Shown: positions 8,848-18,464, counted from the stretch's first letter. The stretch: DNA of 45,124 nt from an uncultured Neomegalonema sp. (GCA_937990185.1 CALKBI010000051.1:1-45124); one strand, 5' to 3'. The notes: generated from the sequence alone by a model not told the origin. Program-made: numbers and translations.

Positions 8848-9396
8848 AACCTGTCCCCTGGTCTTTACATTGAGGCCCCCCGGCCTTGGAGACAGAATGA
8901 CCGTTAGGAGTAAATAAAAGCCTTTAATACAACCCGTTCAGTGTATGTATTACGTTGTAAGAAAAGAACTTTTCCCTTTACACTGTACAAATTCGCATGA
9001 AAGTCGCTTTTTACAGTGTCCGGTTTATTCGGAAGCCGAAAACAATACGCCGTATTTATAAATACCTTGCACAGTCAACAGGTGCTGTAGCCTCTATATA
9101 AGAGCGTCCCTGCTATCTATTTCTTACAAGGCCGCTATAGTTTCAACGCATGCCACAGGCAAATTTTGAAACCAACACTCTCAAAATTGGAATGCCTTCG
9201 GAGTTTCATACCACCTAAGCTCCAGCAATCTCTGATCTTTAAGGCGTTAACCTTTCGTTAGTATCGACAAGGTGCTGCAGTCACATTAAAAGCCCTCCGA
9301 ATTATCTTTTCATGTCGTGGAAAGATTGACTCGATTCTGCGTTTCCCGACGGGGATACGCGCCGACGTCTGCTTTAGCGGACATAAGAAAAATGGG
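8848..9396. promoter_or_regulatory. 549-base divergent intergenic region between protease and hppA
   Basis: No convincing ORF, tRNA or known riboswitch is seen. The stretch is AT-rich and must carry the promoters of both flanking genes. It contains three copies of the core TACACTG or its complement within about 80 bases (8938-9019) and, near 8875-8885, a short GGCC hairpin in what would be the protease leader. I could not place a convincing -35/-10 pair for hppA. Confidence 0.5.
8938..9019. repeat. Inverted ACACTGTA repeats, candidate operator
   Basis: ACACTGTA at 8980-8987 is matched by its exact reverse complement TACAGTGT at 9012-9019. A third half-site, CAGTGTA, lies at about 8939-8945. 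The two full sites are about 32 bases apart, close to three helical turns, as expected for binding by an interacting repressor or activator. This is a pattern observation only; no regulator is identified. Confidence 0.35.
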
Positions 9397-11427
9397 ATGG
9401 GAAGCACCGTGGACTTTTTACCACCACTTATCGGTATCGTAGGGATGGGCGTCGCCTATGTCCTCTACGGCATGGTCATGAAATATGACGAAGGAACGGA
9501 CGCCATTAAGAAGATTGGCGACCAAATCCATGAAGGCGCAATGGTCTTCATGAAACGCGAATATCAGATTTTGATCATGTTTCTGATCGCGCAAATCATA
9601 GTTACCCTCATTTTCCTTGGCGGCAGCGTCGCCTTTGCTGTGCTTGTCGGCGCTTTGTCGTCCTCGATTGCCGGTTGGATTGGCATGTATGCCGCAACCA
9701 AAGCAAACGTACGGACTGCGACAGCAGCACAAGCCGACGGCGCCTCGAGCGCACTGACGGTCGCGTTCTTCGGCGGTTCAATCATGGGCCTGAGCGTTGG
9801 CGCACTAGGCTTGATTGGCCTTGGCGGACTTTATGTCATCCTCGGCGGTGACGCGCATTCGCTCGAAGGCTTTGGCATGGGCGGGTCTACCGTTGCACTG
9901 TTTAGCCGTATCGGTGGCGGTATCTTCACCAAAGCGGCTGATGTTGGTGCTGACCTTGTTGGTAAAGTGGAAGCCGGTATTCCTGAAGATGATCCCCGCA
10001 ACCCCGGCGTTATCGCAGATAACGTGGGCGACAACGTTGGTGACGTTGCCGGTATGGGTTCCGACATCTTTGAATCCTATTGTGGAGCAATGATCGCATC
10101 CATCGCGATTGCCTCGACACTGTCATTTGCCTCATACAACGCGGCCTTCGGTGAAGGTCTTGATCAAGCAGGCTTTGAAAGCGCACGCGGCGCGATGATG
10201 TCGCTGCCATTGTTGCTCGCGGCTGTTGGCTTGCTCGCCTCCATTGCAATGATCTTTGTGGTTAAGTCGCGCTCGTCAGCGGAGCCTGCTTCGGCATTGC
10301 GGACCGGTACGCTTGGCGCGCCGATCCTGTTCCTCGCAGCAGCGGCGGCTGTGGTTGCCATGCTGGGTGTTGACTTCAATGTCTGGTGGGCTGTTGTTGC
10401 CGGTGCTGTCGGCGGTGTCATCATCGGTTTGATCACCGAGTACTACACGGCGGCTGGTCCCGTTAAGCGGATCGCTCAATCGGGCGAGACTGGCCCTGCA
10501 ACCGTTATCATCACCGGCCTCGCGGTTGGTATGGAATCGGTCGTTCTACCCTTGCTGACGATTGCAGGAATTGTTTGGATTTCGACATCGCTCGCCGGTC
10601 TTTACGGCGTGGGTATCGCGGCGGTTGGTATGCTGGCGACAGTTGGTATCACGATGGCCATCGACGCTTACGGCCCTGTAGCGGATAACGCAGGCGGTAT
10701 CGCTGAGATGGGCGGTATGGGTGAAGACGTTCGCGAAATCACCGATAGCCTCGACGAGCTTGGCAACACTACTGCGGCCATCGGTAAAGGCTTTGCGATT
10801 GGTGCAGCAGCACTGGCGGCGCTGGCCATCATCGCCGCGTTTGTTGCGACTGTTAAAGCGAAATATCCTGATTTCTCGCTCGAACTGTCAGAGCCAATGG
10901 TAATTGTTGGTTTGTTCATCGGCGGAACAATTCCGTTCCTCGTTGCCGCGCTGACTATGACCGCTGTTGGTGAAGCAGCCTTTGCTATGATCAACGAAAT
11001 CCGCCGTCAGTTCAAAGAGATCCCCGGACTGATGGAAGGCACGGCAGACCCTGACTCGGCCAAGTGCGTGGACATTGCGACCACCGCAGCCCTCAAAAAG
11101 ATGATCATGCCGGGTATCATCGCGGTTTGTACGCCTCCAGCTGTTGGCTTTATCATCGGCGCAGAAGCCTTAGGCGGAATGCTCGCTGGTTCACTGCTTG
11201 GCTGTGTTCTTATGGCCTTGATGATGGCGAATTCGGGCGGTGCTTGGGACAATGCCAAGAAATACGTCGAAAAAGGTAATCTGGGCGGTAAAGGCACAGA
11301 TACACACGCAGCCGTCGTCGTTGGCGATACCGTTGGTGACCCGTTCAAGGATACCTCCGGTCCGAGCATGAACATCCTTATCAACGTGATGGCGATTGTT
11401 TCTCTGGTTATCGCGCCGCTGCTCTAA
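9397..11427 (+). CDS. hppA: Membrane-bound ion-pumping pyrophosphatase, K+-dependent type
   Basis: The 676-residue, roughly 16-helix protein couples PPi hydrolysis to H+ (or Na+) transport across the inner membrane. Substrate-binding motifs are intact: [56 protein letters not shown] and [16 protein letters not shown]. At the potassium switch it reads [10 protein letters not shown], with Ala460 and Gly463, the K+-dependent signature; K+-independent enzymes have Lys and Thr there. Whether H+ or Na+ is pumped cannot be settled by eye. The ATG at 9397 is used; an in-frame GTG at 9409 is also possible and neither has a strong ribosome-binding site. It is followed by a terminator and then a soluble pyrophosphatase. 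Confidence 0.96.
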   Translation: MGSTVDFLPPLIGIVGMGVAYVLYGMVMKYDEGTDAIKKIGDQIHEGAMVFMKREYQILIMFLIAQIIVTLIFLGGSVAFAVLVGALSSSIAGWIGMYAATKANVRTATAAQADGASSALTVAFFGGSIMGLSVGALGLIGLGGLYVILGGDAHSLEGFGMGGSTVALFSRIGGGIFTKAADVGADLVGKVEAGIPEDDPRNPGVIADNVGDNVGDVAGMGSDIFESYCGAMIASIAIASTLSFASYNAAFGEGLDQAGFESARGAMMSLPLLLAAVGLLASIAMIFVVKSRSSAEPASALRTGTLGAPILFLAAAAAVVAMLGVDFNVWWAVVAGAVGGVIIGLITEYYTAAGPVKRIAQSGETGPATVIITGLAVGMESVVLPLLTIAGIVWISTSLAGLYGVGIAAVGMLATVGITMAIDAYGPVADNAGGIAEMGGMGEDVREITDSLDELGNTTAAIGKGFAIGAAALAALAIIAAFVATVKAKYPDFSLELSEPMVIVGLFIGGTIPFLVAALTMTAVGEAAFAMINEIRRQFKEIPGLMEGTADPDSAKCVDIATTAALKKMIMPGIIAVCTPPAVGFIIGAEALGGMLAGSLLGCVLMALMMANSGGAWDNAKKYVEKGNLGGKGTDTHAAVVVGDTVGDPFKDTSGPSMNILINVMAIVSLVIAPLL

Positions 11428-11448
11428 AGCCTGCGATATAGTGATTTT

Positions 11449-11477
11449 AAAGCCCGCCGGAGACGGTGGGCTTTTTT
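11449..11477 (+). terminator. Rho-independent terminator of hppA
   Basis: An 11-bp stem (AAAGCCCGCCG at 11449-11459 with CGGTGGGCTTT at 11464-11474, one G-U pair) closes a GAGA tetraloop and runs into a T tract. It starts 22 bases after the hppA stop, so hppA and the following ppa are probably separate transcripts. Confidence 0.92.
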
Positions 11478-11549
11478 ATGACGTGATGTTGGTGACTTCT
11501 ATGCTGCACTGCGGTATCGACAGGCAGAACCAGCATAACGGAGCTTTTC

Positions 11550-12077
11550 ATGCGCATTGAAGCCATTTCCATCGGAGACAACCCACCCGAAGACATCAAT
11601 GTCATCATCGAGGTTCCTGTCGGCGGAGAACCCATCAAATACGAGATGGACAAAGATGCAGGCACGATGATCGTAGACCGCTTTCTTTACACGCCGATGC
11701 GCTATCCGGGGAATTACGGCTTTGTGCCCCATACCCTGTCGGATGATGGCGACCCGATTGATGTACTGGTCCCGAACCAACGCCCAATCATCCCCGGCGC
11801 AGTGATGAATTGCCGTCCCATCGGTGTCCTGAAAATGGAAGACGAATCCGGCGAAGATGAAAAGATCATCGCGGTCCCCTCTTCCCACCTGACAAAACGC
11901 TATATCGGTGTTCAGGATTATTCAGACCTGCCGGACATTACGACCTATCAGATCGAACATTTCTTCGAGCATTATAAAGACCTTGAAACAGCAAAATGGG
12001 TCAAGATCGCCGGTTGGGGCAATGCCGATGAAGCCAAGCGATTGATCTCAGAGGCGATTGGGCGCGCTAAAAGTTAA
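11550..12077 (+). CDS. ppa: Soluble inorganic pyrophosphatase, family I
   Basis: The 175-residue cytoplasmic enzyme hydrolyses PPi to phosphate with Mg2+. Signature segments are [20 protein letters not shown] and the metal-binding [10 protein letters not shown], with the usual acidic and Lys/Tyr residues around [17 protein letters not shown]. Length matches bacterial hexameric enzymes. It lies 122 bases downstream of hppA with a terminator between them. The organism therefore has adjacent genes for an energy-conserving and an energy-wasting pyrophosphatase, whose relative use would have to be regulated. The downstream 246 bases to scoB (convergent) hold nothing I recognise. Confidence 0.96.
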   Translation: MRIEAISIGDNPPEDINVIIEVPVGGEPIKYEMDKDAGTMIVDRFLYTPMRYPGNYGFVPHTLSDDGDPIDVLVPNQRPIIPGAVMNCRPIGVLKMEDESGEDEKIIAVPSSHLTKRYIGVQDYSDLPDITTYQIEHFFEHYKDLETAKWVKIAGWGNADEAKRLISEAIGRAKS

Positions 12078-12323
12078 AACACTTTGCGTTAGTCTTGAAT
12101 CGAAAGCCGTGCCCAGAGTACGCACCTTTCGATACTCTTTTGGATCAAGGTAAACGCAAAAAGCTCTAGATCGAAATGCCTTTATCGTAACGGCGCTTTG
12201 ACGAATGTGCCGACGCTTGCAAACGACCCAAGCTTGCCGCTCTTCGTCAAAGCAAGAACATAAGCTGCTCTTAGTTTTGGCCGTCAATCTAACGCCATGT
12301 CACAAGAACAAAAACGACGCAGT

Positions 12324-12950
12324 TTAAACCAACGCCGCTTCGGTGGAATTGCGAACCTCTTCTTCCGTGACATCCGTGGCCAGCTCAACCAGCTTTAGGC
12401 CACCTTCCACCACATCGAACACGCCAAGATTTGTTATAATACGGTCTACCACACCGGTTCCGGTCAACGGGAGAGTGCAAGCTTTCAACAACTTGCTTTC
12501 GCCGTGTTTTGATGTGTGGTCCATGACCACCACGACCCGCTCAACGCCCGCGACCAAATCCATCGCGCCGCCCATGCCTTTGACAAGCTTTCCTGGTATC
12601 ATCCAATTAGCAAGGTCACCGTTCTCGGCCACTTCCATCGCACCAAGGATGGCGAGGTTGATATGACCACCCCGGATCATCCCAAAACTATCCGCCGAGG
12701 AAAAATAGCTCGTCCGGTCAAGTTCGGTAATCGTCTGTTTGCCCGCATTGATGACATCCGCGTCCAACTCCTCTTCAGTTGGAAACGGCCCCATTCCGAG
12801 CATCCCGTTTTCGGATTGCAGCGTCACATCCATGCCATCGGGAATGTAGTTTGATACCAACGTCGGAATACCAATGCCGAGGTTCACATAAAACCCGTCT
12901 TGCAGTTCTTTTCCGGCGCGCTCCGCCATTTGATTGCGATCCCAACCCAT
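12324..12950 (-). CDS. scoB: 3-oxoacid CoA-transferase, subunit B
   Basis: The 208-residue beta subunit carries the catalytic glutamate in [11 protein letters not shown], preceded by [19 protein letters not shown]. It pairs with ScoA to move CoA from succinyl-CoA to acetoacetate, allowing ketone bodies or polyhydroxybutyrate-derived acetoacetate to enter central metabolism. Other family landmarks are [14 protein letters not shown] and [20 protein letters not shown]. It is the third gene of a minus-strand set (scoA, small ORF, scoB), starting 12 bases after the small ORF. No terminator is clear after its stop. Confidence 0.96.
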   Translation of the reverse strand: MGWDRNQMAERAGKELQDGFYVNLGIGIPTLVSNYIPDGMDVTLQSENGMLGMGPFPTEEELDADVINAGKQTITELDRTSYFSSADSFGMIRGGHINLAILGAMEVAENGDLANWMIPGKLVKGMGGAMDLVAGVERVVVVMDHTSKHGESKLLKACTLPLTGTGVVDRIITNLGVFDVVEGGLKLVELATDVTEEEVRNSTEAALV

Positions 12951-12962
12951 GGGCTTTTCCCC

Positions 12963-13226
12963 TTAATTCTCTGTCAGCTCGTCTTCATTGATCGAAGCGA
13001 GTAAATCTTCCCAGCCTTCAGCGGGCTGCATCGCAAGCGCCGATTGGATGAACGTGGCAAGATTGGTTGCACTGGCGGCGAGATAAGCGGCTACCAAATC
13101 AGGATGTTCCTTCGCATAGCCACGGCCAAACAGAGCATCGAGTTTCGCTACGGCAGCATCGAGAAATTCGTCCGTATATCCCGTCGCCGCATCTCCAGCC
13201 ATCGTTTCATCATCTAAGTTCATCAT
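12963..13226 (-). CDS. Small acidic helical protein between scoA and scoB, function unknown
   Basis: The frame encodes 87 residues, rich in Ala, Asp and Glu and probably all helical, with a central ALFGRGYAKEHPDLVAAYLA. There is no signal peptide and no metal or nucleotide motif. Its start lies 1 base after the scoA stop and its stop 12 bases before the scoB start, so it is very likely translated in the same operon. A second Met follows the first directly. It could be an assembly or stability partner of the CoA-transferase, but this rests on position only. I do not recognise the family. Confidence 0.72.
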   Translation of the reverse strand: MMNLDDETMAGDAATGYTDEFLDAAVAKLDALFGRGYAKEHPDLVAAYLAASATNLATFIQSALAMQPAEGWEDLLASINEDELTEN

Positions 13227-13227
13227 C

Positions 13228-13929
13228 TCAAGCCACTTTCAAAGTGCGTTGCTCGATGCGCTTTTCGTGTTTGCCTTGAACGATCCGCTGAACGAATATT
13301 CCGGGTGTATGTATCAAGTCTGGATCAAGGCTGCCAGTTGGAACAATCTCCTCAACCTCGGCAATTGTCACCTTACCAGCGGTTGCGCATAGTGGATTGA
13401 AATTACGCGCTGTTTTTCGGTAGATCAGGTTGCCTTGTTCGTCGCCTTTCCAGGCTTTGACAATCGCGAGGTCGGCCTTAATTCCGCGTTCGAGAATATA
13501 AGTCTCGCCATCGAATTCTTTATGTTCCTTGCCCTCAGCAATCACGGTTCCAACGCCGGTTTTCGTATAAAATCCGGGAATACCCGCACCGCCAGCGCGC
13601 AGGCGCTCCGCCAAAGTGCCTTGGGGATTAAACTCAAGCTCTAATTCGCCCGAGAGATATTGGCGCATGAATTCGGCGTTCTCTCCGACATACGAAGAGA
13701 CCATTTTCTTGACCTGTTTGGTTTGTAGCAGGATGCCAATACCAAAATCATCAACACCAGCATTGTTGGAATAGAATGTGAGGTCTTTGGTTCCGGCATC
13801 CTTGATGGCTTCCAACAGATTTTCCGGAATACCGCAAAGGCCGAAACCGCCAGCGGCGACACTCATACCATCCGCTAAAACTCCTTTGAGAGCGGTAGCC
13901 GCATTCTCATAGACTTTCTTCGCCATCAT
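13228..13929 (-). CDS. scoA: 3-oxoacid CoA-transferase, subunit A
   Basis: The alpha subunit (about 233 residues) shows the family CoA-binding segment [20 protein letters not shown] and also [20 protein letters not shown] and [17 protein letters not shown]. With ScoB it forms the acetoacetate:succinyl-CoA transferase. The frame stays open to 13989, but homologues begin at [12 protein letters not shown], so I take the tandem ATG codons at 13924-13929 as the start. It is the promoter-proximal gene of the three-gene set. Confidence 0.95.
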   Translation of the reverse strand: MMAKKVYENAATALKGVLADGMSVAAGGFGLCGIPENLLEAIKDAGTKDLTFYSNNAGVDDFGIGILLQTKQVKKMVSSYVGENAEFMRQYLSGELELEFNPQGTLAERLRAGGAGIPGFYTKTGVGTVIAEGKEHKEFDGETYILERGIKADLAIVKAWKGDEQGNLIYRKTARNFNPLCATAGKVTIAEVEEIVPTGSLDPDLIHTPGIFVQRIVQGKHEKRIEQRTLKVA

Positions 13930-14028
13930 CGACCCCGTTTTGCAGTGCAATATGTCCGCTGATTTACCCTCGCACAGCCTTAAGCGCAATCATTCTGTAA
14001 AGGTATATTCGTAACGGACTCAGGAAAG

Positions 14029-15582
14029 TTACTTCAAATCATCCGTACCTAGCACTCCGCTCGGTCGTGCCATCGCATAGCGCGTAACCCAGATTAGGCG
14101 TTCCTGAGCGCGGGTAATTGAAACATACGCAAGGCGTTTCCACAGCGGCAAATCCGCCTCAATCCGATTAGCCCGTGCCGCAGCATAAAGGTCCGGCGCA
14201 AAAACTTGAACGGAAGGCCATTGCGAGCCTTGCGCTTTATGGATCGTACAAGCCGCTCCATGTAAAAATGAAGCACCCATGCGCGCAGCCGTCGGGATGA
14301 TCGGTTCAGCATCTTGGCGCTCAATCTGAATAATCGCAGCAACAGACAATCGAGGCGCTTCGGCACCATCGACATAAAGCCTTGCAAAACCGGGCTTTTT
14401 ACCTGGGCCAAGGTAAAAGCTCTGTGCGCCCTTCACCAAGCCCGCTTGCTCCAGCTCGATGCGTTTTTTCCGTTGGCGCGCGGGCAGTTCCGCACCGTCA
14501 CAAATCAACGGCTCGCCCGGAGAAAGCATCGTCTCGCCCAACCCATAAGCCGTCCGAAAAGCCCAAATCAGACGAATGCGCGTTGCATTGCGCCACACCA
14601 GCATTGGCGAGCGCGCCATCAATTCAGGATCAGCCCGAGGAGCAATCACGACACGTTCATCCCGCTCGGCGGCGTCACGAATAAGCTGCTCAAAGCCCGA
14701 AAAATCTACTTCAGGGTCTGCAAGAGCATAAGCCAAGTCGATAATCGGATTGCCCGCTTCCTGCCGGAAAACCCGCGACAGCATCGCCTTGGACGGGGCA
14801 GGCAGCTTATCGAATGGCATTTCTCCAGACTCGCCAACCGGCGCGAGCTGTGCAGGATCACCGAATAAAATCAGTATACCAAAAACGGCCCGCAGGTCAT
14901 CCAACTGCTTTTGATCCAGCATGGATGCTTCATCTACGAGGCCAATATCAACCTCGTCATCGCGCCGCGCCCATCCCGTAATGAACTCCGCCCCTCGCAC
15001 TCCAACTGTAGCGAGCGCCGCCGGGACAGATTGTATCTCGAGATAGTATTCCAAAGCCCGATCAAGCGCTTCATCGGTCAGCAGGTCATGCTTCGGTCTC
15101 TCGCCCTTGCCTTTTTCACGAAGCCATTCCGCGACTTTCTCATATTCCGGGTCGTAGACCGGCGTATAGATGACCCTGTGGATTGTCGTGGCCGCGACCC
15201 CGCGCTGACGCAAAACACTCGCGGCCTTATTCGTCGGAGCAACGACAGCAAAGCTGCGCTTCCCCGCACGTTGCCCCTCTCCATCAGGGCCGATTTGAAT
15301 CGCATCGGCATCCAGCAAAGCTTGCGTAAGCATCGCAAGTAACTGCGTCTTTCCGGACCCGGCTTTACCAAGCACGGCAAACACGCGGCCAAGCTCAGTC
15401 TCTGAATCAGCGTGATCCCCCATTGCTGAAGTCGGCGTACCCGCGATGGTCAACCCTGACAGAGAAATCAGCTCGGCAACGCGCGTATAGGCATCGTCTT
15501 GATCATCAGACAGATCAACATGCTGCATGTCCGGCAGGGTTTCCTGCTCGGGCAAACCGAGGCTGAGGGCAGGTTCATCCAT
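14029..15582 (-). CDS. RecD/Dda-like superfamily 1B DNA helicase
   Basis: The 517-residue ATPase has the SF1 helicase motifs in order. Walker A is LGKAGSGKTQLLAML (about residues 71-85), followed by FAVVAPTNKAASVLRQRG (Ia), VDEASMLDQKQLDDL (Walker B/II), LFGDPAQLAPVGESG (III), CTIHKAQGSQWPSVQVF (V) and YVSITRAQERLIWVTRYA (VI) in a UvrD_C_2-type C-terminal domain. It lacks the long N-terminal region of RecD and RecD2, so it is closer to short Dda/ATP-dependent RecD-like helicases. No recB/recC lies nearby. It probably unwinds DNA in repair or replication restart. The gene stands alone, 99 bases upstream of scoA's open frame and on the same strand. Confidence 0.92.
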   Translation of the reverse strand: MDEPALSLGLPEQETLPDMQHVDLSDDQDDAYTRVAELISLSGLTIAGTPTSAMGDHADSETELGRVFAVLGKAGSGKTQLLAMLTQALLDADAIQIGPDGEGQRAGKRSFAVVAPTNKAASVLRQRGVAATTIHRVIYTPVYDPEYEKVAEWLREKGKGERPKHDLLTDEALDRALEYYLEIQSVPAALATVGVRGAEFITGWARRDDEVDIGLVDEASMLDQKQLDDLRAVFGILILFGDPAQLAPVGESGEMPFDKLPAPSKAMLSRVFRQEAGNPIIDLAYALADPEVDFSGFEQLIRDAAERDERVVIAPRADPELMARSPMLVWRNATRIRLIWAFRTAYGLGETMLSPGEPLICDGAELPARQRKKRIELEQAGLVKGAQSFYLGPGKKPGFARLYVDGAEAPRLSVAAIIQIERQDAEPIIPTAARMGASFLHGAACTIHKAQGSQWPSVQVFAPDLYAAARANRIEADLPLWKRLAYVSITRAQERLIWVTRYAMARPSGVLGTDDLK

Positions 15583-15654
15583 TCAGTCGATCCAAACGAT
15601 GTTCGATACGTGTTCTTGTCACGTTACCGCTTCACTTACAACCGATTGAATACG

Positions 15655-16665
15655 TTACGCCGTGCAGCTGCCACCGCCTAAGACGCAAAACTTGGCGCAA
15701 TGTGCATGGTTCAGTTTAATCGGGCGCTCGGCCTGTTTCAGCGTTTCACCCAGCTCAAACTCATCATCATACGCGAGCAACGTACAGGCCAGAACCGCTG
15801 GTTTTTCAGAGCCACGGCGCTTAACAACCATTCTGGACGTAGCACACATGACATCCTTTGGATCGATATTAAGAATGCCCCAGCAGCTCGTTGTTATCTC
15901 TGGAACTTCTACCTTTTCATCCATCTCAGGAAAGAGAATACATCGCGAAGGATCATCGGCATCAATCGGAAAGCCTTCAAGCTCGAACATTTCTCTATAT
16001 CCGGCACGCGCATCGGCTTCGGTTTCATTCCAGCAAGTGCGTCCGGCAGCATCGAGGCGAAATCCATTTTGAGCAAGCCACCGCACGCCTTCCATCGCCT
16101 TGGCGAAAGACCCTTTTCCACGCTCAACATCGTGGAGTTCTTCAGAATAATGATCGAGCGAAATTCTTAGCGTGAGTTGATCGCCATATTCCGCAAGGAG
16201 CTTCAGTAAGCCTTTTTGCACGCGCGGTCGCATCATCGGCTGCATCGCGTTTGACAAGATGAGAACGCGATAACCTCTTGATAATGCAGCCTCAGCCATC
16301 GGGATCATATCAACATTCATGAACGGCTCGCCGCCTGTGAACCCGATCTCTTCAACAGGCCATTTTTGCGGGGCTACTTTCCGACGCTCATCAATTTGGT
16401 CAAGATAATCCACAACTTCAGCGGTGGTAAGATAAACCAATGCGTCATTGGTCGGACTGGACAAAATGTAGCAATTTTCGCATTCGATATTGCACAAAGT
16501 CCCGGTATTGAACCAAAGGGTCTGAACGCCGGCCAAAGGGACGCTAGCACGTCTTTCGCCTTTAGCCGTTAGGTCCGGATGCGAAAACTTAGCAGTCGGC
16601 GTTACGCTTTCGCTTTTCTCGATGTCCTCACTAAGCGCAAGTTCCGTTTTGCGTCGATAGTCCAT
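15655..16665 (-). CDS. Radical SAM protein with SPASM-like C-terminal cysteines, substrate unknown
   Basis: The protein (336 residues from the ATG at 16665) binds a 4Fe-4S cluster through Cys58, Cys62 and Cys65 in LCNIECENCYI and has the SAM-binding GFTGGEPFMN. The C-terminal part carries further cysteines (TTSCWGIL, VMCATSR, CTLLAYD, HAHCAKFCVLGGGSC) that could hold an auxiliary cluster, as in SPASM/twitch enzymes that modify peptides or small molecules. The frame extends to a TTG at 16737, but the ATG at 16665 has a purine-rich GGTGGTAAAGAG upstream and fits better. No small precursor-peptide ORF is obvious next to it. It is divergent from the GspL-like gene. Confidence 0.88.
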   Translation of the reverse strand: MDYRRKTELALSEDIEKSESVTPTAKFSHPDLTAKGERRASVPLAGVQTLWFNTGTLCNIECENCYILSSPTNDALVYLTTAEVVDYLDQIDERRKVAPQKWPVEEIGFTGGEPFMNVDMIPMAEAALSRGYRVLILSNAMQPMMRPRVQKGLLKLLAEYGDQLTLRISLDHYSEELHDVERGKGSFAKAMEGVRWLAQNGFRLDAAGRTCWNETEADARAGYREMFELEGFPIDADDPSRCILFPEMDEKVEVPEITTSCWGILNIDPKDVMCATSRMVVKRRGSEKPAVLACTLLAYDDEFELGETLKQAERPIKLNHAHCAKFCVLGGGSCTA

Positions 16666-16893
16666 AAACTCTTTACCACCTTCGGTCGCAACTATGCCGT
16701 AACCCCATCGGCTAAGCCGCAGTGTCGATTGAGTCAACGGTCGCGAAGTCGGGTCACATGTCTGTCAACAAAACTTACCCAAAATGCTACAACCGAAATT
16801 CGCCTTAATTTCGCTGTTTCCCAGCGTTTTCTTCGCGACATACAAGCTTGTTCTGCGTATGTTAAAGGAAAATAAGCAGGCAAATTGACGAAA

Positions 16894-17916
16894 ATGGCTG
16901 AGCAACGTGGATTTTTTTCCTGGTGGTTCGGGGAGCTTAGAGAAGTATTCTCTGGCCGCCCGGTTCCTATCCATGCGCTTGCGTTGTCGTCTCATGAAAT
17001 CGCATTAATCGAGAAAGGCGTCGACACGCCTCTCGGGGTTGTGGATACCCAAGCGGAAGACTGGCTAGAACAAGTTGAAGGGCTTCGTTCCCGCATCTTA
17101 AGTCGAAATGCCCGAAATCCACTTATTGAGGTTCAATTACCCGTCGAACAGGTCATGTTCGCTAAAATAAATGTAGAGTCAGGCGATGACCCACAATCTG
17201 CCATTCGCTCTCAAATTCCAACGATTACCGGCCAGCAACCTGAGGATGTGACCTTTGACGTCGCGCCCAAACCGGATGCCGATGGTCGAACGATTGTTGC
17301 AATCGCGCCCTCTTCTACTGTTTCAGAAGCGGCTCGATATGCTCAGGAATGGGGCTTTGATGCAGCACGGATCACAAGCATTGAATCGCCGCGAGCCTTT
17401 CGCCGAGGCCCGGACTTTGAGCATCAGGGTGCTCGTGCGGGGGGATCTATCTTACCAAAGGTGGCGGCTGGACTGGGCGTACTGGCGATTGCGCTTTCTT
17501 GTGCAGCAGCAGCAAGAGCACTTAATATTCGCGGTGATCTCGTACAACAAGCGGAACGCCAGGCCAGCGAAATAATCGTAACCAAAGGCAGTTCAGGACA
17601 AAGAGAACTCGCACTTGCTGAATATGCCAATGCTGCGTCGACTGCGACAGATTTGCGGGACGTTTCCCTTCCGGTTTGGCGGGTTCTCGCCGAGACTGCA
17701 TCTATCATTCCGAATGATGTGATCATCAACGGTTTTCAGTACCGAACCGGGCAACTTATCCTTCGTGGCACAACAACATCGACGGTCACATTAGAAGAAG
17801 CGCTTGATCGCTCGCCAATTTTCAATGCTCCAACCCTTTCGAGTACAAGTCGTTCAGGGGGCGGTCGCGCCAATTTCGTGATCGAAGCCGCCGTCGATGA
17901 AAGAAGCGTCCGTTGA
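16894..17916 (+). CDS. GspL/PilN-like type II secretion inner-membrane protein
   Basis: The protein of about 340 residues has a cytoplasmic N-terminal half (PVPIHALALSSHEIALIEKG onward) resembling a reduced GspL/PilM-type domain. One membrane helix follows near residues 185-205 (PKVAAGLGVLAIALSCAAAA), then a periplasmic ferredoxin-like region with a PilN-like LIPNDV-type segment (TASIIPNDVIINGFQYRTG). In type II secretion GspL links the ATPase GspE to GspM. The ATG at 16894 is preferred over a TTG at 16885. The stop overlaps the next gene's TTG start. Family placement comes from domain pattern and gene order more than from sharp motifs. Confidence 0.72.
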   Translation: MAEQRGFFSWWFGELREVFSGRPVPIHALALSSHEIALIEKGVDTPLGVVDTQAEDWLEQVEGLRSRILSRNARNPLIEVQLPVEQVMFAKINVESGDDPQSAIRSQIPTITGQQPEDVTFDVAPKPDADGRTIVAIAPSSTVSEAARYAQEWGFDAARITSIESPRAFRRGPDFEHQGARAGGSILPKVAAGLGVLAIALSCAAAARALNIRGDLVQQAERQASEIIVTKGSSGQRELALAEYANAASTATDLRDVSLPVWRVLAETASIIPNDVIINGFQYRTGQLILRGTTTSTVTLEEALDRSPIFNAPTLSSTSRSGGGRANFVIEAAVDERSVR

Positions 17917-18464
17917 GCGCGGGTGGGCGCAGTCGCGGCGCGGCATTGGCATTACTTGCTGGTGTTGTCATGATTATAGGCGCAGCTGCTGTTGTTCCCG
18001 CCGGGTTATATTGGTCAAAAACCGGCACGATCATCCGCGACGCCCGCACAAAAATACAACGCTCGGAACAACGCGAGAAGTCAGAAGAAACCTTGGTTCG
18101 CAGTCAGACGGATTGGAATCGTTTTGCAGCGACTCCCGCATCCGGGTTTATACTGAATACCGATGATGAAACTGCGATTTCCGCTACTAAACAACGGATT
18201 AACTCTGTATTTGCCGAATTAGAGGGAACCGCTACTGTCGTCACAAGTGAAGCGGGTGACGGCCCGCGCGAGGGGGTTCGTAGCATTACGATAGCGATTG
18301 AAGGCAACCTGCCACGCAAAAACCTCGGAGCGTTTTTAACCCGATTAGAGAGCGAACCAGCCTATATTGTCATCTCGGAGTTCGAAGCGATAACACGCCA
18401 AAACAACCAATTACGCATCACTCTTACCGGACAGGCATTTCGATTACTGGAGCCGGGCACATGA
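17913..18464 (+). CDS. GspM/PilO-like type II secretion protein
   Basis: The 183-residue protein has one N-terminal membrane helix (about residues 9-31), a short coiled coil (about 40-62) and a periplasmic ferredoxin-like domain that includes NLPRKNLGAFLTRLESEPAY and ends near QAFRLLEPGT. This matches GspM/PilO architecture: a helix anchor that dimerises with GspL/PilN. It starts with TTG overlapping the preceding stop (TTGA) and ends overlapping the next ATG (ATGA), so the three genes are translationally coupled. Sequence conservation in this family is low; the call rests on topology, size and neighbours. Confidence 0.7.
   Translation: MSAGGRSRGAALALLAGVVMIIGAAAVVPAGLYWSKTGTIIRDARTKIQRSEQREKSEETLVRSQTDWNRFAATPASGFILNTDDETAISATKQRINSVFAELEGTATVVTSEAGDGPREGVRSITIAIEGNLPRKNLGAFLTRLESEPAYIVISEFEAITRQNNQLRITLTGQAFRLLEPGT

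Noticed and set aside
9090..9105. CTCTATATAAGAG near-palindrome as an operator or promoter
   Set aside because: Short, imperfect and in AT-rich DNA, so chance is a sufficient explanation; no matching -35 at proper spacing.
15662..16170. Two long plus-strand frames opposite the radical SAM gene
   Set aside because: Overlap with a gene holding intact CxxxCxxC and SAM motifs; composition is that of antisense frames.
16665..16737. Extended N-terminus of the radical SAM protein from a TTG at 16737
   Set aside because: The added 24 residues do not resemble the family and the ATG at 16665 has a better upstream purine-rich site.
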